From Lachnospiraceae bacterium (GTDB lineage: Bacteria; Bacillota; Clostridia; Lachnospirales; Lachnospiraceae), in assembly GCA_024405155.1 (NCBI GenBank), contig JAKSPC010000004.1, positions 44,367 through 108,366 of the forward strand: 64,000 nucleotides of DNA, read 5' to 3'. The stretch's first letter is position 1; every line of letters starts with the position of its first letter. The translations under genes and the position numbers were made by a program. Shown here piece by piece: positions 40,915-48,916 of this stretch. The notes beneath the pieces are model-generated. The model did no database searches. It worked only from the letters and a program-made list of their open reading frames with translations, and was not told the origin of the DNA.

Positions 40915-40943
40915 GGGAGCGTTCTTTCAAACACTCCCTTTTT
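40915..40943 (+). terminator. rho-independent terminator of the MBOAT/SGNH operon
   Basis: A 9-bp stem with one mismatch (GGGAGCGTT 40915-40923, AACACTCCC 40930-40938), loop CTTTCA and five T (40939-40943). It ends eight bases before the 3' end of the convergent tRNA gene. A near copy stands at 38207-38235. Confidence 0.75.
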
Positions 40944-40950
40944 CTCTGAG

Positions 40951-41021
40951 AGGCGACAGTGGGATTCGGACCCGCGATCAAGGTTTTGCAGACCTACGCC
41001 TTACCACTTGGCTATGTCGCC
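40951..41021 (-). tRNA. tRNA-Cys (anticodon GCA)
   Basis: 71 nt. Acceptor stem GGCGACA/TGTCGCC with discriminator T, D arm AGCCAAGTGGTAAGGC, anticodon stem AGGT/ACCT around the loop CTGCAAA giving anticodon GCA, and a T arm GCGGG-TCCGAATC-CCACT with the usual TTC replaced by TCC. CCA is not encoded. Six T follow on the plus strand beyond its 5' end, which is not a terminator for this gene. Confidence 0.92.
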
Positions 41022-41123
41022 TTTTTTATATGTCATCCGCCCTATCGTTTCAGGCAGGTTACATCCGGCAGAGGGCTTTGCCATACCGGAGCTTTAATAG
41101 CTTATCATATGATCCTGAAACGG

Positions 41124-42623
41124 TCAAGCTTTTTTTTGTGTTCTCTTCGCGTCTTTGATAAAGGAGGCAATGATGAGACAGATGACGATACCGATGGGGA
41201 AGGCGGCAATGATGGATACCGTCTGCAGGTTGTTCATGCTGCTTTCGCTGAAAATGAGAGCGATGGGCAGAAGGATGAGAAGGATGGCCCAGAACAGCTT
41301 CATGCCCTTTCCCGCCTCTTCACCGTCTTTGATCTCCTTATAGGAATAGGCGGAAGCCACCAGAGTGATGGAGTCGAAACTGGTGGCGTAAAAGGCGATC
41401 ATGGCCAGCACCAGGAGCACCAGCACGATGCGGTACGCCGGAAGCGTCTTGATGATCTCAATAATGGCAAGGTACAGGTCCCCGCTCTGCCGGTAAAGAC
41501 CGATCACGTCCATGTCTCCCATCATCTGCAGGCCCAGTCCGTAATTTCCCAGAATAATAAAGGAAACGAAAGTGGCCGCCATACCGAATCCGAGGGCTCC
41601 CAGGATCACCTGCTTCACAGTGCGGCCCCGGGAGATGCTTCCCATGAAGAAAGGCGCCGCCACGCACCAGACCAGCCAGTAGGCCCAGTAGAAAATGGTC
41701 CAGTTCTGAGGGAAGGAAGACGTACGGAGCGCATCCGTATAGGTGGAAAGCACGGGGAAGTTCTGGATCAGATTTCCGATGGCCGAAAACCCGGTCTCCA
41801 GAATGTAGCGGGCCTTGCCGCCGCCGATGAGAACGAATGCCAGAAGACCAAAGAATACCGCCATGCAGGCTTTTGCCAGGAAGTCAACGCCCTTCATGCC
41901 TTTCATGACGGAGACGGTATAAGTGAGGCAGATCACTGCCAGAATGCCGATGGTGAGCCACTTGGTATCCGCAAAGCCGAAAAGTTCGCCCAGAGCTTTG
42001 GAAAGAAGGGGCGTTGCCAGGGAAAAGGTGGTGGCGGTACCCGCAATGAGAGAGATCACTGCCAGTACGTCGATCACTTTTCCGGGAGCCTTATCCGTAT
42101 ATTTCCCCAGAATGGGACGGCATGCCTCGGAATACTTCTGCTTTTTGCAGCCTCTTACGTGAAGCATGAAGCCAAAAGCCGCGGCAAGCACCGCATAGAA
42201 TCCCCAGGGGATGGGTCCCCAGTGAAAGAGCGGCATGGTGGATGCCCAGTCCTGCAGGCTTCCCAGCTCCGCAATGCGGGGCTCGTCCGCGTAAAGAAGC
42301 CACTCACAGGTGGAGTAGAACAGAATATCCGCCGCAATGCCCGCGGTAAAAAGCATAGAGCCCCAGGAGAAAAAGCTGTACTGCGGTTTCTCCCCCGGTC
42401 TTCCCAGAGTGATCTTTCCGATGTCCGAAAAAGCGATGTAAAGCGCCGTGATGAGGATGCCCAGGCCGATCACCAGGTAGTAAAGCCCCATCTCATCTCC
42501 CAGGAAACCGCGCACGGCACCAAGAGCCGCGGTGGAACCTGCAGGGTCCAGCATAAAAAAACCACAGAGGGCGGCAATGATGATAAACGGGATCACGGTA
42601 GTGAACGGATCGACTCTTTTCAT
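41124..42623 (-). CDS. BCCT family transporter (betaine/carnitine/choline type)
   Basis: 499 aa, 12 membrane helices. The N-terminal region SFFSWGSMLFTAGIAADILF and the aromatic-rich TIFYWAYWLVWCVAAPFFMGSISRGRT stretch are the substrate and coupling segments of BCCT proteins such as BetP, OpuD and CaiT. The N-terminus is short, with no long osmosensing tail, which points towards a CaiT-like exchanger or a simple quaternary-amine uptake carrier. It has its own promoter and a CAGGAG site, so it is a separate unit. Confidence 0.92.
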   Translation of the reverse strand: MKRVDPFTTVIPFIIIAALCGFFMLDPAGSTAALGAVRGFLGDEMGLYYLVIGLGILITALYIAFSDIGKITLGRPGEKPQYSFFSWGSMLFTAGIAADILFYSTCEWLLYADEPRIAELGSLQDWASTMPLFHWGPIPWGFYAVLAAAFGFMLHVRGCKKQKYSEACRPILGKYTDKAPGKVIDVLAVISLIAGTATTFSLATPLLSKALGELFGFADTKWLTIGILAVICLTYTVSVMKGMKGVDFLAKACMAVFFGLLAFVLIGGGKARYILETGFSAIGNLIQNFPVLSTYTDALRTSSFPQNWTIFYWAYWLVWCVAAPFFMGSISRGRTVKQVILGALGFGMAATFVSFIILGNYGLGLQMMGDMDVIGLYRQSGDLYLAIIEIIKTLPAYRIVLVLLVLAMIAFYATSFDSITLVASAYSYKEIKDGEEAGKGMKLFWAILLILLPIALIFSESSMNNLQTVSIIAAFPIGIVICLIIASFIKDAKRTQKKA

Positions 42624-42682
42624 AAATAAGCTCCTGTTTCTGTTCTTTGTTCATTTTTTGCTGATTTCAGCCAATTTTGAAC

Positions 42683-42711
42683 AATATACAGGAACAGGAG
42701 CAAAAAGTCAA
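42683..42711 (-). promoter_or_regulatory. promoter of the BCCT transporter gene
   Basis: Minus-strand sense: TTGACT (42706-42711), 17-bp spacer, TATATT (42683-42688). The leader contains a small TGCTGA/TCAGC-type hairpin before the ribosome site. Confidence 0.78.
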
Positions 42712-42721
42712 CCAAAAAACG

Positions 42722-44191
42722 TCACGTTATGATGGTCACATAGTCCTTCGTCGGAACGGTCCACACTTCCGTATGGGCCTCAAAATATTTCTGGATCCCT
42801 GTCCAGAGGTCTGAAGCGATCATTTTCGGTTCGATTCCGACGGCATCCAGCAACTCCTTGTCGTTCGAGGCAATATAGTCGTTGAGCCCCAGCCGGATCG
42901 GCACGTCATCTGCAGGAACGGTCCCGTCCAGCCGGAAGTCATCCAGCTGTTTCGTTTTCTCGTTCCAGGTGTAGGACAGTCTTCCGGAACACATAAGAAC
43001 CGAGCTGTGAGGATCGGCGATCGTATTCTTAAGTGTGGTGTAATACCGCGTGACCGCATCTCTCAAATGCCCCGCCGTAGTCTCCACTCCGTAGAAATCC
43101 TTCAGATACGGATATGCGGCCCTGAAGTCGCCTTTCGTGACCAGCGGTCCCAGTTCCGCTGCCCTCACGGAACCGCCGTTTAAAAGTGCCACGTCCACTC
43201 CGTGCACCTGTGCAAGGATGTCCGCATAGACCATGTTCATCCCGGTGGAAACGTTCCTCGCCGGGTTGGTGGCCTTTCTATCCATCCGAAACAGCACGGC
43301 GCCATAGATGTCATCCACATGTCTTTTTACAAGATCCACGTATTCTTCGCAGTCAGGGTCCAGTTCGCATTCCCTGTCGCTTACCTCCACGATCTTCCAC
43401 TGACTGTCCGCCGGTTCTGCGGTATCCGGATCAAACCAAAGGTCAAAGCGGCCGATCTGACCGGTGCCCGTTCCTGCCTGTACGATGGGGATCCCGTTCA
43501 CCACCATGGGTTCTTCCATCAGGGTATGGGAGTGGCCGCCGATAATGGCACGGACGCCCAGGGAGGGATCCAGCTGTTCGGCCAGTTTCATGTCCTCTTC
43601 CAGACCGATGTGAGAGACGATCATAATGGAAGAAAAGTTCTTCGCATCCAGTTCTCCCAGAAGCTTTTTCACTTCTTCCGCCGGATCCCGCACTTCCACA
43701 TAGGCACCGACGGTCTGGTCCATCAGCAGCTGATGAGAAACGTTTTCCGTGGTCACACCGATGCAGAGGATAGGATACCGCTCCGTTCCCAGGACGGCAT
43801 AAGGCTGATAGAGCCGTCTTTCCGGGTATTTAAAATATATGTTGGCATTGATCACCGGAAAATCCGCCAGTTTTTCCAGCAGCATGCTGTGGGCAATGCC
43901 GTAGTCCACCTCGTGATTGCCGATACAGCACACGTCCGGTTTCAGATAGTTGATGATGTTTACCGTGGAGAGCCCCAGGAATTCCGAATCGATCACGTCG
44001 CCCCGGAACAGATCGCCGGCAATGGCGTACATCACGTAATCTTCCCCCACTTCTTTCCGGATTTTTTTGAGATACCCGGAGAGACGGGAAATTCCGCCCA
44101 CCAGTTTTTCGTCCTTTTCCTTACTGTGAAAATCCGCATGCAGGTCATTGGAATGCAGGAGCACTGCATGGATCAGATCTTTTTTTCCCAT
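42722..44191 (-). CDS. 5'-nucleotidase / UshA-like metallophosphoesterase (no signal peptide)
   Basis: 489 aa from ATG 44191 (GGAG nine bases upstream; a TTG five codons earlier is less likely). Calcineurin-like domain with LHSNDLHADF, AGDLFRGDVID, CIGNHEVDYG, IVSHIGLEED and IIGGHSHTLME metal and catalytic motifs, then the C-terminal 5'-nucleotidase domain with NGGSVRAAELG and GVETTAGHLRDA. UshA-type enzymes are normally exported, but this one shows no signal peptide, so it likely acts in the cytoplasm on nucleotides or a nucleotide sugar. The final gene of the run from 49.5 kb leftward. Confidence 0.88.
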   Translation of the reverse strand: MGKKDLIHAVLLHSNDLHADFHSKEKDEKLVGGISRLSGYLKKIRKEVGEDYVMYAIAGDLFRGDVIDSEFLGLSTVNIINYLKPDVCCIGNHEVDYGIAHSMLLEKLADFPVINANIYFKYPERRLYQPYAVLGTERYPILCIGVTTENVSHQLLMDQTVGAYVEVRDPAEEVKKLLGELDAKNFSSIMIVSHIGLEEDMKLAEQLDPSLGVRAIIGGHSHTLMEEPMVVNGIPIVQAGTGTGQIGRFDLWFDPDTAEPADSQWKIVEVSDRECELDPDCEEYVDLVKRHVDDIYGAVLFRMDRKATNPARNVSTGMNMVYADILAQVHGVDVALLNGGSVRAAELGPLVTKGDFRAAYPYLKDFYGVETTAGHLRDAVTRYYTTLKNTIADPHSSVLMCSGRLSYTWNEKTKQLDDFRLDGTVPADDVPIRLGLNDYIASNDKELLDAVGIEPKMIASDLWTGIQKYFEAHTEVWTVPTKDYVTIIT

Positions 44192-44211
44192 TTTTGTATT
44201 CTCCAAAATGC

Positions 44212-45171
44212 TTACAGACCCGAAAGGTCGAAATCGGGAGTATATTCTTTCTTTGCCGTGGTGCGGTCCTGGCGATAGCCGTCGAACCCAAGGCGCAGCG
44301 CCTCTTCCACCACTTTTTCATACTCGTAGGTCGTAACACGGCGAAAGAGCTCCGGAAAGTTCGCCTTCGTGAACGCCGGCACCTTTCCGGCTTCCGGCGA
44401 AGGAACTTCCTCCTGCGGCGTGTACTGACTCATAAGGCTTATCAAAAACCGTTCCGTGCCGAACCGGTCCGCCAGCTCCCGCAATATGCGGATGCTGTCT
44501 TCTTTCTGTCCGGGAAGCACCATGTGACGGACGATGACGCGCTCTCTGGCCGGACGGCCGCCGTCTGCGGCTTTCTTTTCCGCCGCGGCGATCATTTCCG
44601 CAAGGGCTTTGCAGGCGGTCTCAAAGTACCGGGGCACCCGGGAATACCGGAGAGCCAGCGCGTCGTCAAAATATTTGACATCAGGAAGCCAGTAATCCAT
44701 GTACGGGCCTGCCGCCCGGATCACTTCCGCCCGTTCATAGCCGCCGGTATTGTAGACGACGGGAATGGTAAGAACTCCCCTGCAGAGATCCAGGGCCGCC
44801 GTGATGTCCGGCAGGAAGTGGGTGGGCGTCACCAGGTCGATGTTCGATGCCCCCTCCTTCTGAAGCCTCAGAAAGATCTGTGCCATCTGTTCGGCCGTAC
44901 GGGGGATACCGACAGGGATACAGGGTCCGCTATCGCTTATTTTCCGGTTCTGGCAATAGACGCACTGCATGGTGCAGCCGGTAAAAAATACGGCACCGCT
45001 GGGGGCACCGTTTTCCGTGATCCCCGGCTCTTCCCAGGGGTGCAGCATGGCTCTGGCAAGGACCGCCTCCGGTCCCATGCCGCAGAAGCCGCGTTCCCCC
45101 GCTCTTCTGTCCGCACGGCACTTCCGGGGACACAATTCACAGTATTCATAGTTTTCCGGAGAGATCGTCAT
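44212..45171 (-). CDS. radical SAM protein (PflX / COG1313-like)
   Basis: 319 aa. A Cys-rich N-terminus (CELCPRKCRADRRAGERGFC) precedes the radical-SAM cluster motif CTMQCVYCQ (CxxxCxxC), the EKM-type lysine/GGE region around NIDLVTPTHFLPDI, and VIVRHMVLPGQ. This is the arrangement of the pyruvate formate-lyase activating enzyme relatives known as PflX. No formate-lyase-like partner is nearby, so the substrate is unknown. It sits between a glycosyltransferase gene and the nucleotidase gene. Confidence 0.85.
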   Translation of the reverse strand: MTISPENYEYCELCPRKCRADRRAGERGFCGMGPEAVLARAMLHPWEEPGITENGAPSGAVFFTGCTMQCVYCQNRKISDSGPCIPVGIPRTAEQMAQIFLRLQKEGASNIDLVTPTHFLPDITAALDLCRGVLTIPVVYNTGGYERAEVIRAAGPYMDYWLPDVKYFDDALALRYSRVPRYFETACKALAEMIAAAEKKAADGGRPARERVIVRHMVLPGQKEDSIRILRELADRFGTERFLISLMSQYTPQEEVPSPEAGKVPAFTKANFPELFRRVTTYEYEKVVEEALRLGFDGYRQDRTTAKKEYTPDFDLSGL

Positions 45172-45195
45172 TTCCCGATGCCTTCTTTCCGGGTC

Positions 45196-46248
45196 CTACC
45201 GGTGAAAGATCTTCCGGGCGATGAGATCTCCCAGATAAGAGAAGGTATCATCGATCATCAGAAGTTCCGCCTTAAAGAAATTGGGAAGTGCAGATAAGGT
45301 CACGCGTACTCTGTGGGGCCACACGCGGGGGATCTTCCGGATCCCCTCCAGAAATCCCAGAAAATAGTCCCTGCCGAAACCGCGGCCGATAAAGAATATC
45401 TGCTTGACGATCACTCCGAAAAGGATGAAGGGCAGATTGACAAGAAGCTGCAGAAACGGCTGATTTTTCACGTTCAGGTACACGTTGTTCCTTGCTGCGA
45501 GGCGTACCTTAAACGCATTATAACGGGAGCCGGACGTACCGGAGCCGGCATGAAGCACTTTTGCCGCCGGTTCGTATACGATATCGAAACCGGAAAGGAG
45601 CAGCCGGTAAGAAACGTCCATGTCTTCCAGGTAAGCAAAGTGTTCCGGATCAAACCACCATCTGCCGTCCTCTCCCTCCCGTGAGACTTTATCCAGCGCG
45701 CTTTTCCGGTACATGGCGGCACCGGCACAGGCAGAAAACACGCCGGTCCTTTCCCTGAACTTCGGGATGTCCGCATGGCGTCCCACGCCCCGCTGGAAAG
45801 CCCAGCCCACCAGGCAGTAGCCGTCCCCGGCAGAGTCGATGACAGTGGGGTCCGTAAGGCACAGCATGAGAGGGGAAACGGCAGCTATGGTACCGGCAGT
45901 GTCCTCTCTCATGACAAGCATCATTTTTTCCAGGTAATCCGGATACGCTTCTGTATCGTTATTCAGAAGCACCGCGAATTCGGTATCCGTTTCCCGGAGG
46001 CCGACGTTTACGGCTCCGGAAAAGCCGGTATTCTCCGGCAGATAAACTCCCTTTACCGGGATGTCGCCGTCGGGACCCAGTCCCGTCTGTTCCAGTTCCC
46101 GGATCTTTTCTGCGGATCCGTCAGCGGAACCGTTGTCCACCACAAGTACGCAAAAATCCCGGCACGTCTGCTTTGCGAGAGCAGACATGCAGGGATCCAG
46201 GAACTTTCGTCCGTTGAAATTGGGAATGATGACGGTGATCTTTTTCAT
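45196..46248 (-). CDS. glycosyltransferase family 2
   Basis: 350 aa. The GT-A fold begins with ITVIIPNFNGRKFLDPCMSA; VVDNGSADGS binds the nucleotide, and LLNNDTEAYPDYLEKMM carries the DxD-equivalent. AYLEDMDVSYRLLLSG is the acceptor-side ED motif. The C-terminal 80 residues hold a hydrophobic stretch (LLVNLPFILFGVIVKQIFFIG), so it is membrane-associated. It resembles rhamnosyl- or galactofuranosyltransferases of polysaccharide synthesis. Confidence 0.88.
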   Translation of the reverse strand: MKKITVIIPNFNGRKFLDPCMSALAKQTCRDFCVLVVDNGSADGSAEKIRELEQTGLGPDGDIPVKGVYLPENTGFSGAVNVGLRETDTEFAVLLNNDTEAYPDYLEKMMLVMREDTAGTIAAVSPLMLCLTDPTVIDSAGDGYCLVGWAFQRGVGRHADIPKFRERTGVFSACAGAAMYRKSALDKVSREGEDGRWWFDPEHFAYLEDMDVSYRLLLSGFDIVYEPAAKVLHAGSGTSGSRYNAFKVRLAARNNVYLNVKNQPFLQLLVNLPFILFGVIVKQIFFIGRGFGRDYFLGFLEGIRKIPRVWPHRVRVTLSALPNFFKAELLMIDDTFSYLGDLIARKIFHR

Positions 46249-46267
46249 TTACGCCGCGAAAAGAGGA

Positions 46268-46708
46268 TCAGTGATTCTCGATATCCATCATGAGGTCGAT
46301 CCTTCTCTGGTGTCTTCCGCCTTCGAATTCGGCATCCAGCCACTCATCGACGATCATCTTTGCCAGTTCGTCTCCTACCACACGGGCACCGAAGCACAGC
46401 ACGTTGGCATTGTTATGCTGTTTGCAGAGCCTTGCGCTGTAGGGATCGGAACACACTGCCGCGCGGATGCCTTTCACCTTGTTGCAGGAAATGCTGATGC
46501 CGATACCGGTACCGCACATGGCAATGCCCAGATCTGCCTCGCCGCTTACCACGGCACGGGCCACTTTTTCTCCCTGTACGGGATAATCCGCTTTCTCACC
46601 CACCTGTACGCCGAAGTCGATGACTTCGATGCCCCGGTCGATGAGGTGCTGCTTGATGATATTCTTTAATTCCGGTGCTGCATGGTCGTTGCCTAATGCG
46701 ATCTTCAT
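46268..46708 (-). CDS. rpiB: ribose-5-phosphate isomerase B
   Basis: 146 aa, normal length. IALGNDHAAPELKN at the N-terminus, AMCGTGIGISISCNKVKGIRAA with the catalytic Cys (in MCGTG), and HNNANVLCFGARVVG are diagnostic of RpiB, which interconverts ribose-5-P and ribulose-5-P; some relatives act on allose-6-P or galactose-6-P. It overlaps the TSCPD gene by four bases. Confidence 0.93.
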   Translation of the reverse strand: MKIALGNDHAAPELKNIIKQHLIDRGIEVIDFGVQVGEKADYPVQGEKVARAVVSGEADLGIAMCGTGIGISISCNKVKGIRAAVCSDPYSARLCKQHNNANVLCFGARVVGDELAKMIVDEWLDAEFEGGRHQRRIDLMMDIENH

Positions 46709-46962
46709 TTGTTTTCCTCCAAAATAGCTTTTTCAAGTCCCAGCGCGAACTGATCCGCGCAGGACGTATCTTTCCATCCGCATTTGTTGCCCTTTAAAAG
46801 TGCCACAAGTTCTTCCGGAGTCCGTCCTTCCGCCAGTAATCCGATGGCTTTCAGATTTCCGTTGCAGCCGCCCGTGAATTCCACGTTGTGCACGGTGCCG
46901 TTTTCGATCTCGAACGTCACTTCCGAACTGCAGGTACCTTTGTTTTTGTGTCTGTATTTCAT
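46705..46962 (-). CDS. TSCPD domain-containing protein (TIGR03905-like)
   Basis: 85 aa. GTCSSEVTFEIENG, FTGGCNGNLKAIGLLAEG and DTSCADQFALGLEKA make the small TSCPD domain otherwise found at the C-terminus of some ribonucleotide reductases; here the motif reads TSCAD. Four cysteines could bind a metal. Stand-alone copies are common in Clostridia and of unknown function. It is between the FKBP-like lipoprotein and rpiB, two bases after the former's stop. Confidence 0.85.
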   Translation of the reverse strand: MKYRHKNKGTCSSEVTFEIENGTVHNVEFTGGCNGNLKAIGLLAEGRTPEELVALLKGNKCGWKDTSCADQFALGLEKAILEENK

Positions 46963-46964
46963 GA

Positions 46965-48140
46965 TTATTCCGCTGCCTTTTCGTACGTTACGGTGGAATG
47001 GGAAACGATGAACTGGGAAGCCTTGTCCTCCAGAGCCAGCTGCTTTGCCTGCTCTTCACCCACAGTCTCCAGGAGCTGATCTTTGGTGTAGCCGTACATG
47101 CCGGCGAACACGGTCAGGTCATCATCCGTAACTTCCAGATTTTCTTTCTTTGCGATCTCCTGAAGCACCAGGCGCTGCTGTACCGCTTCTTCGGAAATGG
47201 TCTCGTACTGATTCCTTATGTCGGCATAGGTGCCGCCCATGTAAGTAAGTACCGTTCCCACGTCCATGCCGTAGTACTGCTGACACTGTGCAGCGTAGTT
47301 GCTGAGGTAGGTGTTGCAGGTATAGTTCACCGCCTTGGGATCCGTTTCGATCTCAGAATCCTGGATGACCTTGGTGGCGGCCACGTAATACAGGCTCTGC
47401 ATTGCGGTCAGGTTTTCGTCCTCCTGCAGGAATTTCTTGATGTTCGCCTTAAGCTCAGCCACCGTTTTGCTTTCGGGATCGATCTGGGGCACCAGTGCGT
47501 CCGTCAGCTGCTGCGGACGGCTGATGGAGTTGATCTTTACCGTAAACACCACAGACTGTCCGGCAAGTTCTTCCGAATGATATTCTGTGGGGAAAGTAAG
47601 GTTCAGATCCACGGTCTCGCCCACTTTCTTTCCGATCAGACCATCTTCAAATCCGGGAATGAAGTTTCCGGAACCGATGACCAGGTCATATCCCTGATCC
47701 GTGCCGCCGTCAAAGGCGACGCCGTCCTTCTTGCCCTCGTAATCGATATTGGCAGTGTCGCCGTTCTGAATGGGTCCGTCCACCTGCTCCGTGAAGTTGG
47801 GCATGATGTTCTGTTCCAGATAGGCGTCCACGTCGGCATCGGTGATCTGCTTTGCCTCTTCCGATACCAGTTCAAGACCGGTATACTGTCCCAGTTTCTT
47901 CACGGTTCCCAGTGTCTCCGGCGGGGTCAGATCCAGGCTTTCAAAAATGGCATTGATGGATGCCGCATCGGAAAGACCGGCCTCCTCACCGGATGCAAGC
48001 GCTGCGGATGCGGCCGCCGCATCGACCGTGGCCGCGGTCTCTGCCGCCATCGTGGTTTCCGCAGGCTCTGTGCTCTTCGCGCAGGCAGCCAGTGAAAGGA
48101 TCATCAGTGCTGCCAGGATCATGCTGAGTGTTTTTTTCAT
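46965..48140 (-). CDS. FKBP-type peptidyl-prolyl isomerase / trigger-factor-like lipoprotein
   Basis: 391 aa. A lipoprotein signal ends in LAAC (Cys20), followed by an Ala/Thr/Glu linker. An N-terminal trigger-factor-like segment (TDADVDAYLEQNIMPNF) precedes an FKBP domain (GDTANIDYEGKKDGVAFDGG to VVFTVKINSI) and a helical C-terminal chaperone-like region (RLVLQEIAKKENLEVTDDDL). It likely assists folding of exported proteins outside the membrane. The neighbouring signal peptidase I gene, 15 bp upstream, agrees with a role in secretion. Confidence 0.85.
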   Translation of the reverse strand: MKKTLSMILAALMILSLAACAKSTEPAETTMAAETAATVDAAAASAALASGEEAGLSDAASINAIFESLDLTPPETLGTVKKLGQYTGLELVSEEAKQITDADVDAYLEQNIMPNFTEQVDGPIQNGDTANIDYEGKKDGVAFDGGTDQGYDLVIGSGNFIPGFEDGLIGKKVGETVDLNLTFPTEYHSEELAGQSVVFTVKINSISRPQQLTDALVPQIDPESKTVAELKANIKKFLQEDENLTAMQSLYYVAATKVIQDSEIETDPKAVNYTCNTYLSNYAAQCQQYYGMDVGTVLTYMGGTYADIRNQYETISEEAVQQRLVLQEIAKKENLEVTDDDLTVFAGMYGYTKDQLLETVGEEQAKQLALEDKASQFIVSHSTVTYEKAAE

Positions 48141-48155
48141 AAATTTTTACCTCGT

Positions 48156-48878
48156 TTATTTTACTGCCTTGATGCCGGGCCAGTAACGGAACAGCACCCT
48201 GGCGATCATTTTTTCCTTTGCGATGTAATGGTTGTTCCAGAACCGGGCATCCAGTGAATTGTTTCTGTTGTCTCCCATGAGGAAATAGCTGTCCGCCGGG
48301 ACCTCAAATCTCATGTCGCCGGTGTAGAGCATGGGCTCCCGCAGGTAATCCTCCGTAAGTCTCTCTCCATTCACGTACACCGCAGCTGTCACCAGCGGCC
48401 TGGAGGCGTCCGTTCCGGAAAGCATTACCGATTCTCTCGCCTCCGACACGATATCCGTCTGTGCACAGGTACCGTCGGCTTTGATCTCTATCACGTCTCC
48501 GGGCAGACCGATGACACGCTTTACGTAATATACCGTCTGGGGATGGGTGATCTTCTGCCCGCAATAGGGACAGATCTCCGGCGCGGGGGCTTCCCCCATG
48601 GCGTACCGGCATACGTTGCACTTCCATCCGAACTTAAAAATGGCAATGTCTCCCCTTTTCGGTTCTCCGAAGGTGTAGGCCAGACGGGATCCGATGACAC
48701 GGTCACCGATCTCGATGGTGGTCTCCATAGAGCCGGTGGGCACCTGGGAATTGGCGATGATCACGTTATTCATGAACAGCGCAATGGCAGCGGCGATCAC
48801 GAAGATCTCCACCCAGTCCAGGATCGTTGCAAGAACGCCCGGAAGGCTCTCTTTCCATTCGTTATACTTCTTTAACAT
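48156..48878 (-). CDS. lepB: signal peptidase I with a four-cysteine (zinc-ribbon-like) insertion
   Basis: 240 aa. One N-terminal membrane helix, the catalytic serine in PTGSMETT (Ser50), the general-base lysine in YYVKRVIGLPGD (about Lys120), and GDNRNNSLDAR near the C-terminus are the S26A boxes. Between boxes C and D lies an insertion with CNVC (87, 90) and CPYC (103, 106), spaced as in a zinc ribbon. This is unusual for a type I signal peptidase, and these cysteines would face outside the cell. The start may be ATG 48878 or GTG 48884; no ribosome site is seen and the promoter abuts the start. Confidence 0.88.
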   Translation of the reverse strand: MLKKYNEWKESLPGVLATILDWVEIFVIAAAIALFMNNVIIANSQVPTGSMETTIEIGDRVIGSRLAYTFGEPKRGDIAIFKFGWKCNVCRYAMGEAPAPEICPYCGQKITHPQTVYYVKRVIGLPGDVIEIKADGTCAQTDIVSEARESVMLSGTDASRPLVTAAVYVNGERLTEDYLREPMLYTGDMRFEVPADSYFLMGDNRNNSLDARFWNNHYIAKEKMIARVLFRYWPGIKAVK

Positions 48879-48887
48879 AACCACGTC

Positions 48888-48916
48888 ATTTTAGAACAGA
48901 ATTGTGTCCAAATCAA
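48888..48916 (-). promoter_or_regulatory. promoter of the signal peptidase gene, near-leaderless
   Basis: Minus-strand sense: TTGATT (48911-48916), 17-bp spacer, TAAAAT (48888-48893). The start codon lies 4-10 bases after the -10 box. The -35 box overlaps the end of the upstream transporter gene. Confidence 0.6.

Noticed and set aside
40951-41021. tRNA-linked integration site with a duplicated tRNA end
   Set aside because: No second copy of the tRNA 3' end was found around the low-GC cassette, so no att sites are annotated.
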